From Rugamonas aquatica (GTDB taxonomy: Bacteria; Pseudomonadota; Gammaproteobacteria; Burkholderiales; Burkholderiaceae_D), in the NCBI RefSeq assembly GCF_009380215.1, contig NZ_WHUG01000003.1, positions 558,001 through 622,000 on the forward strand: DNA of 64,000 nucleotides, in the 5' to 3' direction. Below, one piece after another: positions 52,686 to 62,177 of the stretch (position 1 is its first letter; the number at the start of each line of letters is the position of its first letter). Both the position numbers and the translations under genes were made by a program. The notes under the pieces are model-generated. The model had not been told where the DNA came from. It did not search any database and saw only the letters and a list, made by a program, of their open reading frames with translations.

Positions 52686-53251
52686 GCCTGTCCTTGCTCC
52701 ATCAAGTCAAACGCCAGCATCTCGCTGGCGTCACGCTCTACCCACTCGGTAAAACCTTGGCTGTCGGTGGTTCCAGTCAGATATTGACCTGCTGTAGACC
52801 TCACGCGCACAGGCTGCCCTGCCACCGGCTCCCCAGACGTGGAATCGATCACCTGGAAGCGGCCTTTGAAACGTTGACGCCCGTCGTCTACGGATGCGTC
52901 TTGATACCCGGCCATGAGGGTTGCGGCAATGACGCCCATGCCCTTCGTCGAGCCAGCATCGGTAGCGCTGCCGCCAGCGCCGCCAGACGGCTCAGTGGTG
53001 GTCATAATCTGGCTAGAGATCAGCATGGCGCCACAGGCCACCTTGCAGCCGTGGTAGGCCACTGCTTTCCCGTTGTCCGTAAAGCTATTGTCACCCTGGC
53101 TGATGGGGAACACGCCCTTGCAACGCGGGCACGCCACCATATCGCCTACCCGCGCCCAGCCCTTGCCCATCGTGTCGCAGGTAGGTGAACAACTTATTAC
53201 CGTGCCGCCGTGGCTCGTCTTGTCGCCGATAACAATCAAAGGCAGGCCCAT
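52682..53251 (-). CDS. PAAR-domain protein (type VI spike tip)
   Basis: A 189-residue protein. The PAAR repeat fold is at 1-95: GLPLIVIGDKTSHGGTVISC, then RVGDMVACPRCKGVFPI, DNGKAVAYHGCKVACGAMLI with the usual GD, Cys and His zinc/turn residues. It sharpens the VgrG spike and carries the effector. Residues 135-180 form an additional domain (GRFQVIDSTSGEPVAGQPVR) resembling a transthyretin-like extension. GGGAG five bases upstream selects ATG 53251 over longer frames. Confidence 0.87.
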   Translation of the reverse strand: MGLPLIVIGDKTSHGGTVISCSPTCDTMGKGWARVGDMVACPRCKGVFPISQGDNSFTDNGKAVAYHGCKVACGAMLISSQIMTTTEPSGGAGGSATDAGSTKGMGVIAATLMAGYQDASVDDGRQRFKGRFQVIDSTSGEPVAGQPVRVRSTAGQYLTGTTDSQGFTEWVERDASEMLAFDLMEQGQA

Positions 53252-53457
53252 GAGAACTCCCAACTTCAGCTTCATAAATTGCATTTATAGCATGTATTTT
53301 AGCTATCATGCCGCACGATGGGCGTGCCGAGTGCACTTATGACCCGCCAGCCTTTTGGGGCGTGCATCGGTTGGAGCCGCAGGGTCTCAATTTACCTGCC
53401 GTGTAGCAGTCGACAGTTGCGGGAGATCAAGAGTGGCTTCGGAGGTCGTCCAGGTCT

Positions 53458-54192
53458 TCAGATGGCTTGTAGGTCGGCATTTCGAGCCAACGCCAGCCGT
53501 TCGATTTTGACCGCTTTGACCTCGGAATAGCCGTCTGGCTTGACGGCCTTGAGTGTCGCTACAGCCTCGTCAAAACGCTCCAACTGGCGCAGCAGTTCGC
53601 CACGCGCTACCTGGGCCTTGGGATCATGCTCGATCAGCTCTAGGAGGCGCTTCTTGTTTTCGCTGGCCGTGGCTGATGCCACGGTGGGTTGTGGCGCAAT
53701 CGACGTTCCATCCGTGCCCAGGCGCTGGTGATCGCCAGATAGCCACCACAACCGCTGTCGCAGGTGCGCCTCGCGGGCCGGCGCATCAGGCGGTAATGCG
53801 GCCAAGGCTTCAACGAAGTCCTGGGCATCCTGCAGGGGATAGATGCGCTCCGCACCTTTGACCCCATTGGGCAGCGCGTTCCACTCACACTCCTCGCGCA
53901 GCCTTCCGCTACGGTCGCCGGTTATACGATGCCACCAACGGGCCACTACGCCGATTTCGGCGGGTTTGCTGTATGAGGGCATCACCTCCGTGGCGTCTTC
54001 GATCCAGACCGTTTTAGAGCACGCTGGACAGCGCCCGACCTGTCCACTTGAGCCAGCCCACCACTGGCCATTTTTGCCGTCCGACCACTCTGGCACGTCG
54101 TCATAGTAGTGCAAGGAAATCAGCGCGCAGCGCTTGAAGTAGCCGGCGCAGGCTGGGCACTGGTAGATGATGGGTGGCGAGAAGCGAGTCAT
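53458..54192 (-). CDS. Zinc-ribbon protein of unknown function
   Basis: A 244-residue soluble protein. The N-terminal zinc ribbon is visible as CPACAGYF (13-20) and CPACSKTVW (55-63). The middle is Trp-rich (ARWWHRITGD), and the last 70 residues look like a helical TPR-type pair (RLLELIEHDPKAQVARGELL). It lies 206 bases upstream of the PAAR gene in the same direction and may belong to that cassette. The family is not recognised. Confidence 0.65.
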   Translation of the reverse strand: MTRFSPPIIYQCPACAGYFKRCALISLHYYDDVPEWSDGKNGQWWAGSSGQVGRCPACSKTVWIEDATEVMPSYSKPAEIGVVARWWHRITGDRSGRLREECEWNALPNGVKGAERIYPLQDAQDFVEALAALPPDAPAREAHLRQRLWWLSGDHQRLGTDGTSIAPQPTVASATASENKKRLLELIEHDPKAQVARGELLRQLERFDEAVATLKAVKPDGYSEVKAVKIERLALARNADLQAI

Positions 54193-54233
54193 GACGTGAT
54201 CGTAGCGCAGTCCTGCATCCTTATAGGCACCTT

Positions 54234-55013
54234 CTAGAAGTCCATGAAGCCTGGCTTGTCTTTGTTCTTCATGATCCAGTCGTACAGACCCGCGATGTCG
54301 CGGTGGCTGTAGTCATGATACTTGCCGCGCAATTTGGCTTGCGGACTCCTGTGGTACGCGGCGTGGGCTACATCCTCGACCTCGTCGCGTGACATGTGTC
54401 TTTTCAGCCGTTTGCGGACCCTGCCGCTGAGTTGATCCCACTTCAGCGACTTGGGGCGCTTGGTGCGCGCCTTCAAGCGACTGATATGGACGATGGAAAG
54501 GTCTCCCGGCACCTTGGCGCCGCGCGCCACGAAGGCCGGTGCATTGATGGCCTCTGCGAACGAAAGCAGAGACCGACTTGCTCCAGCTCGAATGTCGCCT
54601 ACGATCCACGCCAGATACCCGATGAAGGTCGAGGAGAAGCGCAATTCATAATAGTCTTCTGTGTAGGCGAGTTTCTCGGTCCAGCGGAAAATGGTCCCTT
54701 CGTCATGAAAGTGAATGCTAACGCTCCGCTCAAATAGGGCGTAGGCAGCCATGTCGAGGCGACGACGCGCCACCTTGAAGGTGATTCCGGCGTGAGCGGC
54801 GAACTCGGCCACGGGGAGCGTGACGAGCTTGCCAACGTGGCGGCTTGCGGTGCCTGGGTCTTGAGTGACCAGATTGACCAAGCGCCGGAGAACGTATCGC
54901 TCGTCAATCGATAGGTTGCGCGCGCTATCGACAAGCGCTTGCTGCCGTATCCGTTCGCGGTCCTCCTCGGATTGCACCGGCGGCAAAATCTCCATGGTCT
55001 CAGCCGACGTCAT
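54234..55013 (-). CDS. Replication initiator protein, Rep_3-like
   Basis: A 259-residue protein. The N-terminal part (LVDSARNLSIDERYVLRRLV, then FAAHAGITFKVARRRLDMAA and YALFERSV, about 28-100) follows the winged-helix pattern of plasmid Rep_3-type initiators. A second basic winged-helix-like half contains SRLKARTKRPKSLKWDQLSG. It should bind iterons and open an origin; 46036-46273 is the best candidate in the element. Certainty is moderate because the match is by pattern. Confidence 0.6.
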   Translation of the reverse strand: MTSAETMEILPPVQSEEDRERIRQQALVDSARNLSIDERYVLRRLVNLVTQDPGTASRHVGKLVTLPVAEFAAHAGITFKVARRRLDMAAYALFERSVSIHFHDEGTIFRWTEKLAYTEDYYELRFSSTFIGYLAWIVGDIRAGASRSLLSFAEAINAPAFVARGAKVPGDLSIVHISRLKARTKRPKSLKWDQLSGRVRKRLKRHMSRDEVEDVAHAAYHRSPQAKLRGKYHDYSHRDIAGLYDWIMKNKDKPGFMDF

Positions 55014-55016
55014 GAT

Positions 55017-55373
55017 CTAATCCGCCTTCTTCACTTCAACAGTCACGTCGGCCTTCGGCTTGAGCTTCGGCCTCGCCAGCTCCGCGTCGCCGGTATTCAG
55101 GCACATGAACTGCACCTCGGCCTTGGGGTAGTTGCCGAACACGAAGGGCGGCTGCGCCTCTTGGGTGCTGACGACCTGCAAAGACTTGCCTCGACCCGCG
55201 CAGTAGGCATTCGCCTCTTGGAACGCCTCGGCCTTGAGACTGCCGGAGCCGCTGAAGCCGGTCGCGGCTTGGCGGCTGACCATGTAGGTGTCGGTGCCGA
55301 TGGGAATGATGCCGGTGTTGCTGGCGCAGCCGGCCAGTGCGGCAACGGTGATAGCGGCGAAGCAGTATTTCAT
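55017..55373 (-). CDS. Small lipoprotein
   Basis: A 118-residue predicted lipoprotein (signal KYCFAAITVAALAGC, Cys at about 16). The mature part (IPIGTDTYMVSRQAATGFSG, then AFQEANAYCAGRGKSLQVVS) matches a short lipoprotein type often found in Burkholderiales genomes and their mobile elements. Function unknown. It is divergent from the XRE gene across a 112-base gap with a 17-bp palindrome. Confidence 0.75.
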   Translation of the reverse strand: MKYCFAAITVAALAGCASNTGIIPIGTDTYMVSRQAATGFSGSGSLKAEAFQEANAYCAGRGKSLQVVSTQEAQPPFVFGNYPKAEVQFMCLNTGDAELARPKLKPKADVTVEVKKAD

Positions 55374-55420
55374 TGATATTTCCCCTTTTGGTTTCTGTGT
55401 GATTGCCTTGCCGTGGCGAT

Positions 55421-55437
55421 ACTAAGGAAACCTTAGT
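55421..55437. promoter_or_regulatory. 17-bp palindrome, candidate operator of the XRE regulator
   Basis: ACTAAGGAAACCTTAGT is a perfect inverted repeat around AAA, lying between the divergent lipoprotein and XRE genes. A degenerate copy (CTTAGCCTTTAG) occurs at 55466-55477, close to the XRE start. Confidence 0.6.
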
Positions 55438-55485
55438 GTGACGTCAACGAAATACTCAGAATATCTTAGCCTTTAGGGGCTATGA

Positions 55486-55794
55486 ATGTCGGTCTTTTCC
55501 AAGAGGTTGAAGGAGGCGCGCACCCGTGCCGGGCTATCGCAGGAGCGGCTGGGCGTACTGGCCGGCATCGATGAAATGTCATCGAGCGCGCGGATGAATC
55601 AGTACGAGAAGGCGAAGCATGAGCCGGACTTTACGATGGTCGAGCGTATCGCCAAGGCGCTGAACGTGCCGGAGTCCTACTTCTATGCCGCAGACGACGA
55701 GGCGGCATGGCTGTTGGTCGTTTTCCATCGCCTGCCAGCAGATGCGCGCGCCCGCGTGCTACAAGCTGCGCGGGATGTAGTCGGGCTGGAATGA
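55486..55794 (+). CDS. XRE family transcriptional regulator of the element
   Basis: A 102-residue regulator. The Cro/CI-type helix-turn-helix is at 8-65 (LKEARTRAGLSQERLGVLAG, then NQYEKAKHEPDFTMVERIAK). The short C-terminal helix pair is typical of island-borne XRE proteins. It lies near the right end of the element and probably represses its own promoter through 55421-55437; whether it controls excision genes is unknown. Confidence 0.88.
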   Translation: MSVFSKRLKEARTRAGLSQERLGVLAGIDEMSSSARMNQYEKAKHEPDFTMVERIAKALNVPESYFYAADDEAAWLLVVFHRLPADARARVLQAARDVVGLE

Positions 55795-55842
55795 GCCACC
55801 TGGCTCTACATTGCGCTGTCTAGCCCCAAGTGTTGAGTAAAG

Positions 55843-55863
55843 TGGGGTACAAGTGGGGTACAA
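55843..55863 (+). repeat. Paired TGGGGTACAA repeats, right arm
   Basis: Two direct copies, 55843-55852 and 55854-55863, again with an 11-base period, 77 bases inside the right att repeat. They match the pair at 40308-40328. Confidence 0.7.
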
Positions 55864-55887
55864 AAGGTCTATCATCGTGACCTAAAC

Positions 55888-55922
55888 AAAAAAGGGTTAC
55901 ACGCCGAAGCATGCAACCCTTT
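55888..55922 (-). terminator. Element-supplied terminator behind tRNA-Thr
   Basis: Read on the minus strand: AAAGGGTTGCATGC, a TTCG tetraloop, GCGTGTAACCCTTT and a T run. The 14-bp stem (two G-U pairs) starts 18 bases after the tRNA CCA. It lies inside the element, so the element replaces the terminator it displaced. Confidence 0.85.
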
Positions 55923-55940
55923 GATATTACTGCGTCTTTC

Positions 55941-56016
<76 letters not shown>

Positions 56017-56034
56017 GAAACTTGTACGGGGCGA

Positions 56035-56040
56035 ATTATA
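56035..56040 (-). promoter_or_regulatory. tRNA-Thr promoter -10 box
   Basis: Minus-strand TATAAT followed by a GC-rich discriminator (CGCCCCG), as is usual for stringently controlled stable-RNA promoters. The -35 region would fall in the 3' end of sspB; no good match is seen there. Confidence 0.5.
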
Positions 56041-56042
56041 CG

Positions 56043-56522
56043 CTATTTAATTCGCGTAAGAGTAGGCCGGCCGCCCTTTTTTGGTGGCTCGTTATCGTCG
56101 TCCGGGGCGCTTGGCGCCTCGCTTTTGGCCTCGGCCGCAGGCGCAGGAACTGCCGCCAGCACCGGCGCCGGTGCGCTGGTTTCCTGCTCCGTCGGCGACT
56201 CGGCAAAGCCCAGTTGCGGTTCGAACGCCATCCCCTGGCCGTTCTCGTTGGCATAGATCGCCATCACGTTGTTGACCGGGACGTAGATCTCCCGCGACAC
56301 GCCGCCGAAGCGCGCGTGGAAGCGGATGCTGTCGTTGTCCATCTTCAGGCCCGAGGTGGCGCCGAAGCTGATGTTGAGGACGATTTCGCCTTTTTTCACA
56401 TATTCCATCGGCACCGTGGTCGAAGCATCGACCTTGACAGCGAGGTAGGGCGTATAGCCGCTGTCCGTGCACCACTCATAAATGGCGCGCAGCATGTAGG
56501 GCTTGGTTGAGATTTCAGACAT
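56043..56522 (-). CDS. sspB: ClpXP protease specificity-enhancing factor SspB
   Basis: A 159-residue adaptor that delivers ssrA-tagged proteins to ClpXP. The substrate-binding domain covers 1-110 (KPYMLRAIYEWCTDSGYTPY; NISFGATSGLKMDNDSIRFH; GVSREIYVPVNNVMAIYAN). A Pro/Ala-rich linker and the conserved C-terminal ClpX-binding tail KKGGRPTLTRIK follow. ATG 56522 begins the family sequence; the upstream extension does not fit. It follows sspA, as in other proteobacteria. Confidence 0.95.
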   Translation of the reverse strand: MSEISTKPYMLRAIYEWCTDSGYTPYLAVKVDASTTVPMEYVKKGEIVLNISFGATSGLKMDNDSIRFHARFGGVSREIYVPVNNVMAIYANENGQGMAFEPQLGFAESPTEQETSAPAPVLAAVPAPAAEAKSEAPSAPDDDNEPPKKGGRPTLTRIK

Positions 56523-56613
56523 GGTATTCCAGACTGCAGTAAAACCCGGCGCGCCGCCCGCTAAGGCAGGCAAACGCGCCGATGGACTTCAAGTAAAACG
56601 GCGTGCGTCCGAA

Positions 56614-57225
56614 TTAACGGCGCATCACCTTTTCCGACGGCGTCAGCGCTTCGATGTAGGCAGGGCGCGAGAAGATGCGCTCGGCGTACTTCATCAGCGG
56701 CGCTGCGGTCTTCGACAGTTCGATGCCGTAGTGATCCAGACGCCACAGCAGCGGCGCTACCGCCACGTCCAGCATCGAGAACTCATCGCCCAGCATGTAC
56801 TTGTTTTTCAGGAACAGCGGCGCGAGCGTGGTCAGGCGGTCGCGGATTTCTGCGCGGGCCTTGTCGTGGCTCTTGTCGTTGCTCTTGGCGCGTTCGCTTT
56901 CCAGCACGTGCACGTGGACGAACAATTCTTTTTCGAAGTTGAACAGCATCAGACGCGCACGGGCGCGCATCAGCGGGTCGGCCGGCATCAGCTGCGGATG
57001 CGGGAAGCGCTCGTCGATGTACTCATTGATGATATTCGATTCGTACAGGATCAATTCGCGTTCGACCAGGATAGGCACTTGACCATAGGGATTCATGGTC
57101 GAGATGTCTTCCGGCTTGTTGAACAGGTCGACATCGCGCACTTCGAAGTCCATGCCTTTTTCAAACAGGACCAGGCGGCAGCGTTGCGAGAATGGGCAGG
57201 TTGTACCCGAGTAGAGAACCATCAT
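56614..57225 (-). CDS. sspA: Stringent starvation protein A (GST fold)
   Basis: A 203-residue RNA-polymerase-associated protein of the glutathione-S-transferase fold. The thioredoxin-like N-domain includes YSGTTCPFSQRCRLVLFEKG and NPYGQVPILVERELILYES; the helical C-domain follows from about 85. In E. coli it modulates transcription in starvation. It lies between petC and sspB on the same strand, the standard betaproteobacterial order. Confidence 0.95.
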   Translation of the reverse strand: MMVLYSGTTCPFSQRCRLVLFEKGMDFEVRDVDLFNKPEDISTMNPYGQVPILVERELILYESNIINEYIDERFPHPQLMPADPLMRARARLMLFNFEKELFVHVHVLESERAKSNDKSHDKARAEIRDRLTTLAPLFLKNKYMLGDEFSMLDVAVAPLLWRLDHYGIELSKTAAPLMKYAERIFSRPAYIEALTPSEKVMRR

Positions 57226-57339
57226 TTTTATAGTTCCTTAGAAGAACAAAGGGGGTGACGCCGCGAACGGATCACCCCGGATCGATCGCCCGCCAGCGCG
57301 GGCATCGCAAAACAAGCGCCGGCCAGCCGGCGCTCTCGA

Positions 57340-58104
57340 TTATTTAACTTCTTTCCAGAACGACGCGTTCAAGCGCCATGCCAGGAAGGCGAACAGGGCC
57401 ATGAACAGCACCACCGCTACGCCCAGTTTTTTGCGGGTCTGCGCTGCAGGCTCCGCCATCCACTCCATGTAACCGACCAGGTCGGCCACCGCAGTGTCAT
57501 ATTCCAGCTTCGACAGTTTGCCCGGCGTGACCACCTCGAAGCCGGCAAACTGATGAATCTTCTTGCCTTCCTCGTGCGGGTCGGCCACTTCTTCCATCTT
57601 GACCTTCTGTATGCCTTGCAGTTCCCACAGCACATGCGGCATCGCCACATTGTTGACCACCAGGTTGTTCCAGCCGGTCGGGCGGGTGTCGTCCTTGTAG
57701 AAGGTGCGCAGATAGGTGTACAGATAGTCGCTGCCGGTGCCGGCGCCCGACGCTTTCGCGCGCGAGATCACCGACAGGTCCGGCGGCACCACGCCGAACC
57801 ATGCTTTCGCATCTTTCGGATTCATGGTGGTGGTCATCATTTCGCCGACCTTGTCGCCGGTGAACAGCAAGTTCGCCTTGATTTGCTCTTCCGTCAAGCC
57901 CAGGTCTCGCAGACGGTTGTAGCGCATCGAGGACGCATTATGGCAGTTCAGGCAGTAGTTGACGAACAGTTTGGCGCCATGCTGCAGCGCGGCCATGTTG
58001 TTCGAGCGGTCCGGCGCCTTGTCCAGCGCGATGCCGCCTTCGTTGGCCAGTGCCAGACCCGGCAGCAATGCCAGGATAGCGAGCAGTTTTTTAGGAAAAT
58101 TCAT
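57340..58104 (-). CDS. petC: Ubiquinol-cytochrome c reductase, cytochrome c1 subunit
   Basis: A 254-residue heme protein of the bc1 complex that passes electrons from the Rieske centre to soluble cytochrome c. A signal peptide (KKLLAILALLPGLALA) is followed by the heme-binding CLNCH at 51-55, the later MPHVLW, and a C-terminal membrane anchor at about 228-246. ATG 58104 opens the signal peptide; longer frames are spurious. It is the third gene of petABC. Confidence 0.95.
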   Translation of the reverse strand: MNFPKKLLAILALLPGLALANEGGIALDKAPDRSNNMAALQHGAKLFVNYCLNCHNASSMRYNRLRDLGLTEEQIKANLLFTGDKVGEMMTTTMNPKDAKAWFGVVPPDLSVISRAKASGAGTGSDYLYTYLRTFYKDDTRPTGWNNLVVNNVAMPHVLWELQGIQKVKMEEVADPHEEGKKIHQFAGFEVVTPGKLSKLEYDTAVADLVGYMEWMAEPAAQTRKKLGVAVVLFMALFAFLAWRLNASFWKEVK

Positions 58105-58139
58105 GTAATGTCCTTTGTGTACTTTAGCCGAGTGGTCGA

Positions 58140-59552
58140 TCAGTGCGCGTGGAACACTACGCGATCCGGAACCTTCTTGAACGTGCCCATGGCGCTCCAC
58201 CATGGCATGAACAGGAAGAAGCTAAAGTAAAGCAGGGTGCATACTTGCGAGAACAGCGTGCGGCCTTCGGTCGGCGGCAGGGTACCCAGGTAGCCCAGCG
58301 ACAGGAAGCAGAAGAAGAACACGCCGTACACGTATTTGTGCCAGCTTGGACGGTAGCGGATCGATTTGACCGGCGACTTGTCCAGCCAAGGCAGGAAGGC
58401 CAGGATCACCACCGAACCGCCGAAGAACACCACGCCCCAGAACTTGGCGTCCAGCACCTGCGGCAGCATGCCGATGATGGCCACCAGCGCGATCACGGCG
58501 ATCGCCGTTTTCACGATGCTCGACAGGCGCGACTTCAGCCACACGAACACGACGTAGGCGGCGACGAAGAACATCAGCACCCACATGAAGTCGGCCGTGG
58601 TGGCGCGCAGCACCGAGTAGAACGCGGTGAAGTACCAGGTCGGCGCGATGTGCAGCGGGGTCTTCAGCGAATCGCCCGGCAGGAAGTTGTTATATTCCAG
58701 GAAGTAGCCGCCCATTTCCGGGGCGAAGAACACCACGGTGCTGAAGATCAGCAGGAATACCGATACGCCGAACAGGTCGTGCACGGTGTAGTAAGGGTGC
58801 GAAGGAATCGAATCGACCGGGTGGCCGTCGGCGCCCAGGTTTTCTTTCACTTCGATGCCGTCCGGGTTGCTCGAACCGACTTCGTGCAGCGCGATCAGGT
58901 GGGCAGCCACCAGACCCAGCAGAACCAGCGGGATCGCGATCACGTGGAAGGCGAAGAAGCGGTTCAGGGTGGCGTCGGACACCACGTAGTCGCCGCGGAT
59001 CCACAGCGACAGGTCAGGGCCGATCAGCGGAATCGCGCCGAACAGGTTGACGATCACTTGGGCGCCCCAGTACGACATCTGGCCCCATGGCAGCAGGTAG
59101 CCGAAGAACGCTTCGGCCATCAGGCACAGGAAGATGGCGAAACCGAACAGCCAGATCAGTTCACGTGGCTTGCGGTACGAACCGTACAGCAGGCCGCGCG
59201 TCATGTGCAGGTAGACGATGATGAAGAAGGCCGAAGCGCCGGTCGAGTGCATATAACGCACCAGCCAGCCCCACGGTACTTCGCGCATGATGTATTCGAC
59301 CGAACCGAAGGCCAGGTTGGCGTCCGGTTTGTAGTGCATGGTCAGGAAGATGCCGGTGACGATCTGCAGCACCAGCACCAGCATGGCCAGCGAGCCAAAG
59401 ATGTACCAGAAGTTGAAGTTTTTCGGGGCGTAGTATTTGCCCCATTGGTCATTCCACAGCTTGGTGAGCGGGAAACGGTCGTCGACCCAGCCCAGTGCTT
59501 TTTGTGCGGCCGGAGCATCGGCCGGGAATTTTGTCTCTTTGAAAGCCGCCAT
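58140..59552 (-). CDS. petB: Ubiquinol-cytochrome c reductase, cytochrome b subunit
   Basis: A 470-residue integral membrane protein, the quinone-handling core of the bc1 complex. Paired heme-ligand histidines lie in helices B and D (MHSTGASAFFIIVYLHMTRG; FFAFHVIAIPLVLLGLVAAH). The Qo-site helix SYWGAQVIVNLFGAIPLIG and the PEWY-equivalent APTWYFTAFYSVLR are present. The length with extra C-terminal helices is typical for the full-length bacterial form. Confidence 0.96.
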   Translation of the reverse strand: MAAFKETKFPADAPAAQKALGWVDDRFPLTKLWNDQWGKYYAPKNFNFWYIFGSLAMLVLVLQIVTGIFLTMHYKPDANLAFGSVEYIMREVPWGWLVRYMHSTGASAFFIIVYLHMTRGLLYGSYRKPRELIWLFGFAIFLCLMAEAFFGYLLPWGQMSYWGAQVIVNLFGAIPLIGPDLSLWIRGDYVVSDATLNRFFAFHVIAIPLVLLGLVAAHLIALHEVGSSNPDGIEVKENLGADGHPVDSIPSHPYYTVHDLFGVSVFLLIFSTVVFFAPEMGGYFLEYNNFLPGDSLKTPLHIAPTWYFTAFYSVLRATTADFMWVLMFFVAAYVVFVWLKSRLSSIVKTAIAVIALVAIIGMLPQVLDAKFWGVVFFGGSVVILAFLPWLDKSPVKSIRYRPSWHKYVYGVFFFCFLSLGYLGTLPPTEGRTLFSQVCTLLYFSFFLFMPWWSAMGTFKKVPDRVVFHAH

Positions 59553-59555
59553 GAT

Positions 59556-60164
59556 TTACGCCTCGCCTTTCTCGTCTTTACCAATGACCAGCTTGGTGTC
59601 GCTCAGGAACATATGACGCGGGACTTGCAGATTGTCCGGCGCCGGCTTGTTCTTGAACACGCGGCCGGCCATGTCGAAGGTCGAGCCATGGCATGGGCAC
59701 AGGAAGCCGCCTTCCCAGTCGTCCGGCAGCGAAGGCTGCGGGCCTGGGGTGAATTTCGACGAGGGCGAGCAGCCCAGATGGGTACAGATGCCGACCGCGA
59801 CCAGCAGCTCGGGCTTGCGCGAGCGCCATTCGTTGCGGGCGTACTCGGGGGTGAATTCTTCCGGATTGCGCTTGGAATCGGCGTCGGCCACTTTGCCGTC
59901 GGTCTTTTTCAGCGAGGCCACCATTTCAGGGGTACGCTTGATGATCCAGACCGGCTTGCCGCGCCATTCTACGGTTTTCATTTCGCCTGGATTGAGGCTG
60001 GAAATATCCACTTCCACCGGCGCACCGGCGGCTTTTGCGCGCTCGGACGGTTGGAACGTGCTTACCAGTGCCCCGGCGGTTGCCAGGCCCACTACACCAC
60101 CCGCCGCGCCTGTTGCGACGAGCAATCCGCGTCGGCCGGAATCGACCTGCTTTTCGATACTCAT
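59556..60164 (-). CDS. petA: Ubiquinol-cytochrome c reductase, Rieske iron-sulfur subunit
   Basis: A 202-residue [2Fe-2S] protein. A Tat-type N-terminus (SGRRGLLVATGAAGGVVGLA) doubles as the membrane anchor. Cluster ligands are in CTHLGC (127-132) and CPCHGS (156-161): Cys127, His129, Cys156 and His159, with Cys132 and Cys158 as the disulfide pair. It is first gene of the petABC operon, three bases before petB. Confidence 0.96.
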   Translation of the reverse strand: MSIEKQVDSGRRGLLVATGAAGGVVGLATAGALVSTFQPSERAKAAGAPVEVDISSLNPGEMKTVEWRGKPVWIIKRTPEMVASLKKTDGKVADADSKRNPEEFTPEYARNEWRSRKPELLVAVGICTHLGCSPSSKFTPGPQPSLPDDWEGGFLCPCHGSTFDMAGRVFKNKPAPDNLQVPRHMFLSDTKLVIGKDEKGEA

Positions 60165-60260
60165 ACAAACCCCAATCAGTCAAAGTGCGAACAAAATCCG
60201 AGAACCGAGAACAAAACCTGAAACTTGTTGAAGCACGAATATAGCTTCTAGCAACCTTAA

Positions 60261-60288
60261 ATTATAAGGTAAGCGTGATACGAATTAA
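60261..60288 (-). promoter_or_regulatory. Candidate petABC promoter
   Basis: On the minus strand TTAATT (60283-60288) and a perfect TATAAT (60261-60266) are separated by 16 bases, about 100 bases before the petA start. Confidence 0.5.
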
Positions 60289-60450
60289 AGCAAAAACGTT
60301 GCCGTAACCCCAATTGGCGCGTTTTGCGCACCGTTTTGGACTTGATTTTTTGCGCCCCATGCCCTACTAGCGGAGCGCAAGCGATAGATATTGATGCAAG
60401 ACAAATTTATAGCGTAATTTGGTGCCCAAATGCACATGCGGCTAGCGTGT

Positions 60451-60479
60451 TTGGAATCTAATTGAAAGAATAGTATGAT
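60451..60479 (+). promoter_or_regulatory. Candidate mscL promoter
   Basis: TTGGAA (60451-60456), 17-base spacer, TATGAT (60474-60479), about 48 bases ahead of mscL. The rest of the 362-base petA-mscL gap shows nothing else I can call. Confidence 0.5.
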
Positions 60480-60526
60480 TCAGACGCAGTTTTGTTCACA
60501 AATGACCACACAGCGAGGATAATAAT

Positions 60527-60961
60527 ATGGCAATGATGCAAGAATTCAAAGAATTCGCGATGAAGGGGAATGTGGTTGACCTGGCTGTCGGTGTCATCAT
60601 CGGCGGCGCCTTCGGCAAGATCGTCGATTCCTTGGTGGCTGACATCATCATGCCGCCCATCGGCAAACTGTTCGGCGGCCTGGATTTCGCCAACTACTAC
60701 ATCGGCCTGAACGGACAGGATCCGCACCTGAGCCTGATCGAAGCGAAAAAGCTGGGCGCGGTATGGGCCTACGGTAATTTCGCCACCATCCTGCTGAACT
60801 TCGTCATTCTGGCTTTCGTGATCTTCCAGATGGTGCGCCTGATGAACAAGGCGCGCACGCTGAGCAGCAAGGAAGTGGCGGCGGCCGAAGCCGCGGCGCC
60901 GGCGCCGACGCCGGAAGACATCGTGCTGCTGCGCGAGATCCGCGACTCCCTCAAGAAATAA
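60527..60961 (+). CDS. mscL: Large-conductance mechanosensitive channel MscL
   Basis: A 144-residue inner-membrane channel that opens under membrane tension to release solutes on osmotic downshock. The pore helix [20 protein letters not shown], the start of the periplasmic loop and the second helix ([20 protein letters not shown]) match the family, as does the C-terminal bundle [24 protein letters not shown] precedes the first of two possible ATGs. Confidence 0.97.
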   Translation: MAMMQEFKEFAMKGNVVDLAVGVIIGGAFGKIVDSLVADIIMPPIGKLFGGLDFANYYIGLNGQDPHLSLIEAKKLGAVWAYGNFATILLNFVILAFVIFQMVRLMNKARTLSSKEVAAAEAAAPAPTPEDIVLLREIRDSLKK

Positions 60962-60997
60962 CTAGGCAGCCGTCCACCGGGCGGCGGACTCAAGGCT

Positions 60998-62167
<1,170 letters not shown>

Positions 62168-62177
62168 GGAACCCCCA

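Noticed and set aside
58143..60221. 692-codon plus-strand open frame
   Set aside because: It is antisense to petB and petA; highly charged, low-complexity translation typical of shadows of membrane genes.
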